A stretch of 20,378 nt of DNA from DASPKW01 sp038244055. Lineage in GTDB: Bacteria; Planctomycetota; Phycisphaerae; Tepidisphaerales; Tepidisphaeraceae. A program made the translations under genes and the position numbers. Below, piece after piece: positions 1 to 5,310 of this stretch; within the stretch, counting starts at the first letter, position 1; every line of letters starts with the position of its first letter. The stretch spans positions 1 to 20,378 of the forward strand of contig JBBRTW010000072.1 of NCBI GenBank assembly GCA_038244055.1. Reading direction: 5' to 3'. The notes under the pieces were generated by a model. The model was not told the DNA's origin. It did not search any database and saw only the letters and a program-made list of their open reading frames with translations.

Positions 1-224
1 CCCACATGGAGCGCCATATGGCGAACCTTCCTCCGTCGATCTGGGAACCCGACGAGCGCGAACCTCTCGAAAGCCAGCGCCTTTTTCTTTCTGCTGAGCT
101 TGCCCTGGTCCGCAACGACAAGCCCCGGGCGCGCGACCTGCTTCTGCGGTCGCGCGCGATCGACCAATCCCTGAGCAACAGTGCGGGCGTGGAGACAATC
201 GACAAGCGATTGGCCCTTTGCTAG
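1..224 (+). CDS. 3' end of an unidentified protein (partial, starts upstream of the window)
   Basis: This reading frame is open from the left edge and stops with TAG at 222-224. In-frame ATGs occur at 6 and 18, but neither has a convincing ribosome binding site, so it is more likely the tail of a longer gene cut by the window. The visible ~70 residues are hydrophilic and mostly helical. A stretch like AELALVRNDKPRARDLLLR followed by a second helix resembles the last helix pair of a tetratricopeptide (TPR) protein, but this is a weak resemblance only. No catalytic motif is visible. It converges on the Mg2+ ATPase gene. Function unknown. Confidence 0.45.
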   Translation, partial: HMERHMANLPPSIWEPDEREPLESQRLFLSAELALVRNDKPRARDLLLRSRAIDQSLSNSAGVETIDKRLALC

Positions 225-247
225 TTTGCCGCGGCGATTCCTCTCGT

Positions 248-278
248 GCAACCGGCCGCCTGGAGCCGAAGCGGTTGC
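248..278. terminator. Possible bidirectional hairpin between convergent genes
   Basis: GCAACCG (248-254) and CGGTTGC (272-278) form a perfect 7-bp stem with a 17-nt G+C-rich loop. It lies in the 63-nt gap between the convergent stop codons of the partial gene and the Mg2+ ATPase gene. There is no T-run on either side, so it is not a canonical Rho-independent terminator. Its position is the main support. Confidence 0.3.
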
Positions 279-287
279 GGCCGATTC

Positions 288-2951
288 TCAAATCCATTTG
301 CGCCGCAGCAGCCACATCTTGGCCACCTGGGTCAGCACGACATAGCATAGGAGCGTGAGCAGGATCAGCGGCCAGTAGAGGGCCGGCAACGGTGTAAAGC
401 CGAGGTACGCGCCCAGGGGCGAGAAGGGCAGCGCCACGCCCGCCGCCATGATGAGGACGCTCATGACCATCAATGGCCAGGAGGGGCGGCTCTGGAGGAA
501 TGGAATTTTGTTGGTGCGGATGATGTGGATGATCAGCGTCTGCGTGAGCAGGCTCTCGACGAACCAGCCGGTCTGGAAGAGGCTCTCGCTGTGCGCTGCG
601 GCCCCGGGCGTCGAGACGTTCCAGCATTTGAAAACGTAAAGCATCATGAGGTAGGTGGTGTAGTCGAAGATGGATGAACACGGGCCGATGAAAACGATGA
701 ACCGCGTCAGCGCCTTCATGTCCCAGGGGCGCGGCTTGGCGACCTGCTCCTCATCGACATCGTCGGTGGGGATCGCCGTCTGCGACACGTCGTAGAGCAG
801 GTTGTTGGCCAGAATCTGGATGGGGGCCATCGGCAGGAAGGGCACGAAGACGCTGGCTCCCAGCACGCTGAACATGTTGCCGAAGTTGCTGGAAGCCCCC
901 ATGCGGACGTACTTGAGAATGTTGGCGAAGACCTTGCGGCCCTCCAGCACCCCCTCCTCCAGAACCATCAAAGATTTCTCCAGCAGGATCATATCCGCCG
1001 ATTCCTTGGCGATATCCACGGCGGTGTCCACGCTGATGCCCACATCCGCCGCCCGCAGGGCCGGGGCATCGTTGATTCCATCGCCCATGAAACCAACCGC
1101 GTGCCCGCGCGATTGCAGGGCGAGAATAATCCGCCGCTTGTGCGCGGGGGAGACGCGGGCGAAGAGGGTGGTTTTCTCGGCGGCCTCGGCGAGGGCCTCA
1201 TCGCTCATCTGCTCCACATCGTTGCCGAGCAGGACGAAATCCGTGGCCAGCCCGACCTCCTTGCAGATCTTCCGGGCCACCAGGTCGTTGTCCCCGGTCA
1301 CGACCTTGACCGTGACCCCATGCCCGTGCAGCGCGGCGATCGCCGCCGTCGCGGTCTCTTTGGGCGGGTCCAGGAACGCGACGTAGCCGTTGAGGATCAG
1401 GTCGGACTCATCGGCCTTGGTGTAGGGCGTGGCATCGCCGGCCACCACGCCGCGCGGCGGAACGTCCTTGCTGGCGATGGCCAGCACGCGAAAGCCATCG
1501 GCGCTGAGGCGCTCGTACTCATCGCGCAGCTCGTCGATGAGCAGGTGGTCCATCGGAAAGCGATCCCCATCCAGCTCGAACTCCTTGCAGCGCGGGAAGA
1601 CCGCCTCGGGAGCGCCCTTGCTGATGATCCGGTCCATTCCCTCGGGGGTGCGCACCACCACCGACATGATCCGCCGCTGGAAGTCGAAGGGAATCTCATC
1701 CACCTTGGCGTAATCCGGGACGTGGGCGTGGTCGTGGGTTTCCTTGTGGGCCAGCACCGCCCGGTCCAAAACGTTCTTGAGTCCTGTCTGAAAGTGGCTG
1801 TTGAGGAAGGCCAGCGCCAGCACGCCGTCATCCTCGGTCAGGGACACGTCGCAATGCCGCTCCAGGATCACGTGGTCCATCGTGAGCGTGCCGGTTTTGT
1901 CGGTGCAGAGCACATCCATCGCCCCCAGGTTCTGGATGGCGTTGATCCGCTTGACGATGACCTTCTTGCGGCTCATCGCCAGCGCCCCCTTGGAAAGGCA
2001 GACGGTTACGATCATCGGCAGCATCTCCGGCGTCAGGCCGACGGCCACCGCCAGCGCGAAGAAGAACGCCTCGGTCCATTCTCCCTTCGTCAAACCGTTG
2101 ATGACGAACACCAGCGGCACCATGACCAGCATGAAGCGGAGCATCAGCCAGGTGAAGTTGGAAATTCCCCTGTCGAAGGCCGTCTGCACCGGCTGCTCCG
2201 AAAGCGTCTGGGCCATGCCGCCCAGATAGGTCTCCCGCCCGGTGGCGACCACCACGGCCGTCGCCGAACCGCTTTCGACGCTGGTCCCCAGATAGGCGAT
2301 GCTGGTCAACTCGATGGGCGCGGTGGCGGAGGCGTTTTTCTCCACTTCGAACTTCTCCACCGGGAAGCTCTCCCCGGTGAGCGAGCCCTGGATCACGAAG
2401 AGATCCTTCGCCACCATCATGCGCACATCGCCGGGGATCATGTCCCCGGCCGCCAGTTTCACCACGTCCCCCGGCACCAGTTGAGAAACCGCGATCTCGA
2501 TCGGCTTGCCTTCGCGGACCACGGTGGCGGTGACGGAGATCATGGCCTTGAGCCGGGCGGCGGCGCTGTCGGCCTTGGCCTCCTGCACCAGCTTGAGCGT
2601 GACGCCCATCAGGATCATCAGCAGCATGACGATGCCGGCCCGCATGTCCCCGGTGAGGAACGACACCGTGGCCAGCACCGCCAGCAGGATGACCAGCGGA
2701 TTGAGCACCGAGTGCCAGAGAAGCTTGCCCAGGCCGGTCCGGCCGTCCGTGGCGAGCACGTTGGGGCCGTATTTTTCCAAACGCCCGGCCGCCTCCTCGG
2801 CGCTAAGCCCGTCGGGGCGCGTTTCCAGCCGCGCGTAGACACCGGCCGCATCCAGGGCCGCGGACTCCACGACGATCTGTGAGACACGGATCTGCGGTTT
2901 CTGGTTGCGAATCGAGGAGAACAGGGTCTTGGGGAAAATGGCCGAGCGCAT
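288..2951 (-). CDS. mgtA: Magnesium-transporting P-type ATPase (MgtA type, P3B)
   Basis: Inner-membrane ATPase that imports Mg2+ at the cost of ATP. Numbering from the ATG at 2951 gives 887 residues, close to the roughly 900 usual for MgtA. In order it shows an N-terminal cation-ATPase domain (DGLSAEEAAGRLEKYGPN), a first membrane pair, the actuator motif TGES (~192-195) and the membrane motif TPEMLP. Then come the phosphorylation motif DKTGTLT with Asp351, the nucleotide-binding KGAPE, the hinge GDGIND (~623-628), and a C-terminal membrane block. NNLLYDVSQTAIPTDDVD in that block is typical of the MgtA/MgtB group rather than Ca2+ pumps. A GTG at 2960 would add three residues. The ATG at 2951 is preferred because GGAG lies 8 nt before it, whereas the GTG has no such site. 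No long Mg2+-sensing leader fits upstream unless it overlaps the small ORF ending at 3005. Confidence 0.95.
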   Translation of the reverse strand: MRSAIFPKTLFSSIRNQKPQIRVSQIVVESAALDAAGVYARLETRPDGLSAEEAAGRLEKYGPNVLATDGRTGLGKLLWHSVLNPLVILLAVLATVSFLTGDMRAGIVMLLMILMGVTLKLVQEAKADSAAARLKAMISVTATVVREGKPIEIAVSQLVPGDVVKLAAGDMIPGDVRMMVAKDLFVIQGSLTGESFPVEKFEVEKNASATAPIELTSIAYLGTSVESGSATAVVVATGRETYLGGMAQTLSEQPVQTAFDRGISNFTWLMLRFMLVMVPLVFVINGLTKGEWTEAFFFALAVAVGLTPEMLPMIVTVCLSKGALAMSRKKVIVKRINAIQNLGAMDVLCTDKTGTLTMDHVILERHCDVSLTEDDGVLALAFLNSHFQTGLKNVLDRAVLAHKETHDHAHVPDYAKVDEIPFDFQRRIMSVVVRTPEGMDRIISKGAPEAVFPRCKEFELDGDRFPMDHLLIDELRDEYERLSADGFRVLAIASKDVPPRGVVAGDATPYTKADESDLILNGYVAFLDPPKETATAAIAALHGHGVTVKVVTGDNDLVARKICKEVGLATDFVLLGNDVEQMSDEALAEAAEKTTLFARVSPAHKRRIILALQSRGHAVGFMGDGINDAPALRAADVGISVDTAVDIAKESADMILLEKSLMVLEEGVLEGRKVFANILKYVRMGASSNFGNMFSVLGASVFVPFLPMAPIQILANNLLYDVSQTAIPTDDVDEEQVAKPRPWDMKALTRFIVFIGPCSSIFDYTTYLMMLYVFKCWNVSTPGAAAHSESLFQTGWFVESLLTQTLIIHIIRTNKIPFLQSRPSWPLMVMSVLIMAAGVALPFSPLGAYLGFTPLPALYWPLILLTLLCYVVLTQVAKMWLLRRKWI

Positions 2952-3004
2952 CGCGGACACTCCATTGAAGGTGCTTGATTAAAGGCCAGTGTTTGGTCGG
3001 CGAT

Positions 3005-3310
3005 TCAAAAATAGTTTTGTTGAAGAGTCCGCAGTCGGCCGTTGGGAGGCTGCGCGTGTGAATCGATCAGGTCGCGAACATTTTGAATCGATGCAATCGC
3101 CAATGGAAACGTGCGATCATCCAGGTTCACTTCGGCCAGCAGCTCATCGGCCGCATCGGGCGAGAGCATGGCCGGCGCGGGGTCCGGCGGATTGATCCGC
3201 GATGCGACAAATACGGTAAGCACCGCCGACGATAGCGCGGCCAGCGCGCGGCGCGTCAATTGCTGCCATCGCCACGGATGCCCAGGGCGATCGCGTTTCA
3301 TGGGGGGCAT
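3005..3310 (-). CDS. Small hypothetical protein with one N-terminal membrane segment
   Basis: A 101-codon frame from ATG 3310, or 98 codons from ATG 3301, ends in TGA at 3005, 53 nt before the Mg2+ ATPase start and on the same strand. The product begins with a basic stretch (MKRDRPGHPWRWQQLTRRA). A single hydrophobic segment (ALAALSSAVLTVFVAS) follows, then about 60 hydrophilic residues including LSPDAADELLAEVNLDD. That suggests a small inner-membrane or exported protein. Neither start has a Shine-Dalgarno sequence. The frame extends upstream to 3487, but that part only translates the 7-bp repeat array and is not credible. I do not recognise a family. It could be co-transcribed with the Mg2+ ATPase gene or be a chance frame. 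Confidence 0.4.
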   Translation of the reverse strand: MPPMKRDRPGHPWRWQQLTRRALAALSSAVLTVFVASRINPPDPAPAMLSPDAADELLAEVNLDDRTFPLAIASIQNVRDLIDSHAQPPNGRLRTLQQNYF

Positions 3311-3348
3311 GTTCGCACGCGCTGGGGGGCAAAACAAGGGATGGGGAA

Positions 3349-3432
3349 GAGTTGCGAGTTGCGGGGTGCGAGTTCGCGGTTGCGAGTTGTGAGTTGTGAG
3401 TTGTGAGTTGCGTGTTGCGAGTTGCGAGTTGG
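3349..3432. repeat. Heptanucleotide tandem repeat array, about 12 units of GAGTTGY
   Basis: Twelve consecutive 7-bp units follow GAGTTGC or GAGTTGT, with a few degenerate members (GGGGTGC, GAGTTCG, CGGTTGC, GTGTTGC, GAGTTGG). The three central units at 3384-3404 are identical GAGTTGT. Because 7 is not a multiple of 3, every frame through it yields a heptapeptide repeat (NSQLATR-like on the minus strand), so ORFs crossing it are artefacts. It lies between the DUF501 gene and the small ORF upstream of mgtA. Confidence 0.9.
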
Positions 3433-3488
3433 GGGAGTTGGACGTTGATGGAAATTGGATTTGCATGGGCGGGACCCACCATTCCACT

Positions 3489-3515
3489 TCCTTTGTGTCT
3501 TTCGTGCCCTTCGTG
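3489..3515. repeat. Three 9-bp repeat units just after the DUF501 stop codon
   Basis: On the plus strand TCCTTTGTG (3489-3497), TCTTTCGTG (3498-3506) and CCCTTCGTG (3507-3515) are consecutive 9-bp units. On the minus strand they read CACGAAGGG, CACGAAAGA, CACAAAGGA and start two bases after the TGA of the DUF501 gene. If translated, the element gives NHEGHERHKG-like peptides. From memory such peptides are a common annotation artefact in planctomycete and related genomes. Confidence 0.75.
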
Positions 3516-3517
3516 GT

Positions 3518-4033
3518 TCAAGTCCCCTCGACCGGTTTGCAGGGGTGGAGGGCGTAGCGGCGCATGATGAGTTCGCCGAGGGCGTTGGCATCGGCGAGGT
3601 GGTGGGCGACGTGGAGGTGGAGGCATTTGACGGCCTGGCGATTGAGCATGCCGCCGATGCCGCGGGTCTGGAAGGTTTGGGTCAGGCCGTGCTGGGCGAT
3701 CAGGAGGCGGTCTTCATCGGAGAGAACGGCCCAGCGGCGGGCGATGTAGGATTGGTGATCGAGGGCGAGGCGGGCCTGGAGGATGGGGTCGCGGGCGAGC
3801 TCGGCGGCGATTTCCTGGATCGCGCCATCGCGCTCGAGGTGGGCGATCTGGCGGCAGAGCGTGGGGCAGGTGAGCCAGTAGAGTGTGGGGAAGGGGGTCA
3901 GGCGGATACCCTTTCGGCGCAGGGGATGGCAGGTGATGACGCAGGGGGGGCCGGCGGGGCAGTGGGCGGCGATGTTGATGATGTTGCGCAGGGGGCGGGG
4001 AGCGATCGAGGATGGTTGGGCGCGGTGGGGCAT
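3518..4033 (-). CDS. DUF501 family protein
   Basis: A 171-residue protein from ATG 4033, the usual size for DUF501, a widely conserved bacterial family of unknown function. Family signatures in order are a Cys cluster (Cys25, Cys31, Cys35), TPFPTLYWLTCP (~46-57), a central helical part (LERDGAIQEIAAELARDP), the RW-LSDEDR segment (~100-109), and RTRGIGGM followed by VKCLHLHVAHHLAD (~123-148). The conserved Cys and His residues could bind a metal, but that is inference. The frame stays open to an ATG at 4138. I chose 4033 because the upstream part crosses the palindrome at 4053-4066, overlaps the divergent gene's start and is not family-like. No clear Shine-Dalgarno precedes 4033. It is probably a soluble cytoplasmic protein. 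Confidence 0.85.
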   Translation of the reverse strand: MPHRAQPSSIAPRPLRNIINIAAHCPAGPPCVITCHPLRRKGIRLTPFPTLYWLTCPTLCRQIAHLERDGAIQEIAAELARDPILQARLALDHQSYIARRWAVLSDEDRLLIAQHGLTQTFQTRGIGGMLNRQAVKCLHLHVAHHLADANALGELIMRRYALHPCKPVEGT

Positions 4034-4048
4034 GGAAGGGAAATGGTA

Positions 4049-4071
4049 GCAGATAAACCGGTTTATGCTGC
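4049..4071. promoter_or_regulatory. Palindromic operator candidate in a divergent intergenic region
   Basis: ATAAACCGGTTTAT at 4053-4066 is a perfect 14-bp palindrome. The symmetry continues outward as GCAG (4049-4052) against GCTGC (4067-4071), with one unpaired base. It lies between the divergent DUF501 gene (ATG 4033) and nuclease gene (ATG 4130), where a dimeric repressor could control either. It could instead form a hairpin in a DUF501 leader transcript. Confidence 0.5.
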
Positions 4072-4092
4072 TTTGCGCATTCGGCGGCGAAC

Positions 4093-4120
4093 TTGTCTTC
4101 TTATGGCAAAAAAGTATAGG
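4093..4120 (+). promoter_or_regulatory. Possible sigma70-type promoter of the nuclease gene
   Basis: TTGTCT (4093-4098) and TATAGG (4115-4120) are separated by 16 bp in a locally A+T-richer stretch. Transcription would start near 4127, giving an almost leaderless mRNA for the ATG at 4130. Both hexamers deviate from consensus, so this is tentative. Confidence 0.3.
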
Positions 4121-4129
4121 GTATGCAAT

Positions 4130-5278
4130 ATGGCCCAAGACTGGTTTATCCTCTCATTGAACGATGGTTCTCTTGAGCGTGTGAAGGCACCCGCAGAATC
4201 GAAGCCGGTGAAATGGATCGAACGCGATTTGGAAAACCTCCTTGCTCTCAATCCCAATTTCCTCGGTGTGGCCGATCATCTGCCTCTTCGTCTTCGAGGC
4301 GTTCGGGGGACCGTAACCTCTCCCGATCAGGCGTTCATTGATGAATTGGGGCGAGTCGCCGTGGTCGAAGTCAAAAAGATCCGCGCCTCGCTTCCTGTTA
4401 TTTCCCAAGTGATGGCATATGCCAATCACTGGCAATTGCTACCGCCGAGAGAGATTGGTTGCGGTTTACAAGAGTTTTCTGGTGAAGTTCACGGAGCCGA
4501 AAAGCTTGGGCAAGCGCTATTCGAGCTGCAGGCATGGGCAGAAGAAGAGCCAGAACACGCGGCCGATGCCAGCCAGTTGCGAAGTTTGGGCAAGCGCGTG
4601 CTTGGAAGGCTTAATGCGAATTGGGCCCGTCGGCCAGTGACGAGCATTAATGCCTTTGCTCAACAACATTGGGGCCGCGACCAATTACCCTGCGTTGGAG
4701 CGCCACCACGCATGATTGCCGTTGCTCCCGGCTTCAGTGATGAGTGCATCGACTTTGCTGAACAACTTACACAGCGGATGGTCGGAATAGAACTTGTGGC
4801 CGTCGAAATCGTGAAGGCTCGCGGAAGAATCTACGTCGGGCGTGAACAGGTCCACAGAGATCCCGCCTCTGAGCCGACGTGGCGTTTGCTTCGTGACGCG
4901 TGGAGGCTGCAACCAATTCGCGATCATTTTGTTGTCAATGGCTGGGCGGACGCGTTGAACCGTGAGTCTTTCAGCCTCTCCGCACGCGATGTCCCGGAGG
5001 TTCGATTCTGGATCTGGGCATCTGATTCCGAAACATCGAAAGTGTTTGACGCGTCCGTGTGGACGGTCGTTCCAGACGGCTGGCACAGCACCAACTCGCT
5101 GCGGCGAAAGGAACTTCGCGAGCAGTTCTTGGATGCACTACCAAAGGATGTGGACCGCACTCAACGTTGGCTCGAATGGGAATTTGAACTGCCCAGACAG
5201 GAGCGTGACGTTACCGAATGCATTCTGAAAATGGCGGAAGCGCTTATCGAAGTGCTTATCCCGGCGGCACCGCGCTAG
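4130..5278 (+). CDS. PD-(D/E)XK-type nuclease domain protein (NucS/DUF91-like N-terminus)
   Basis: A 382-residue protein. The N-terminal ~100 residues have the order seen in PD-(D/E)XK nucleases of the NucS/DUF91 type. KWIERDLENLL holds a helix Glu (Glu31), SPDQAFID supplies Asp66, VVEVKK supplies Glu80 and Lys82 (the ExK pair), and a helix follows (ISQVMAYANHW). These are the expected Mg2+-binding and catalytic residues, so DNA cleavage is a reasonable inference. The C-terminal two thirds is not recognised and may set the target or bind a partner. Start choice: ATG 4130 has AGGG 8 nt upstream, while ATG 4103, nine codons earlier, has none. The frame is open far upstream to 3455, but there it runs antisense to the DUF501 gene. 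Base composition is visibly less G+C-rich than the flanking genes, and no methyltransferase or helicase partner is adjacent. This suggests a horizontally acquired single nuclease gene, possibly defence-related. Confidence 0.75.
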   Translation: MAQDWFILSLNDGSLERVKAPAESKPVKWIERDLENLLALNPNFLGVADHLPLRLRGVRGTVTSPDQAFIDELGRVAVVEVKKIRASLPVISQVMAYANHWQLLPPREIGCGLQEFSGEVHGAEKLGQALFELQAWAEEEPEHAADASQLRSLGKRVLGRLNANWARRPVTSINAFAQQHWGRDQLPCVGAPPRMIAVAPGFSDECIDFAEQLTQRMVGIELVAVEIVKARGRIYVGREQVHRDPASEPTWRLLRDAWRLQPIRDHFVVNGWADALNRESFSLSARDVPEVRFWIWASDSETSKVFDASVWTVVPDGWHSTNSLRRKELREQFLDALPKDVDRTQRWLEWEFELPRQERDVTECILKMAEALIEVLIPAAPR

Positions 5279-5310
5279 GGACTCCTTTGAAATGCGGTCC
5301 GCAATCGATA

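Noticed and set aside
1101..2882. 593-codon plus-strand frame opposite mgtA
   Set aside because: It runs antisense to an unmistakable P-type ATPase, and its His/Arg/Gly-rich product has no family features.
3349..3432. CRISPR array
   Set aside because: The units are 7 bp, contiguous and without spacers; no cas genes are nearby.
3311..3626. Minus-strand frames with NSQLATR/NHEGHE repeat peptides
   Set aside because: They translate the 7-bp and 9-bp DNA repeats; similar peptides arise in several frames at once, which a real protein repeat would not do.
3455..4129. Upstream extension of the nuclease frame on the plus strand
   Set aside because: This part is antisense to the DUF501 gene, which has clear family motifs, and translates the 9-bp repeats. 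The nuclease start at 4130 has a ribosome binding site.
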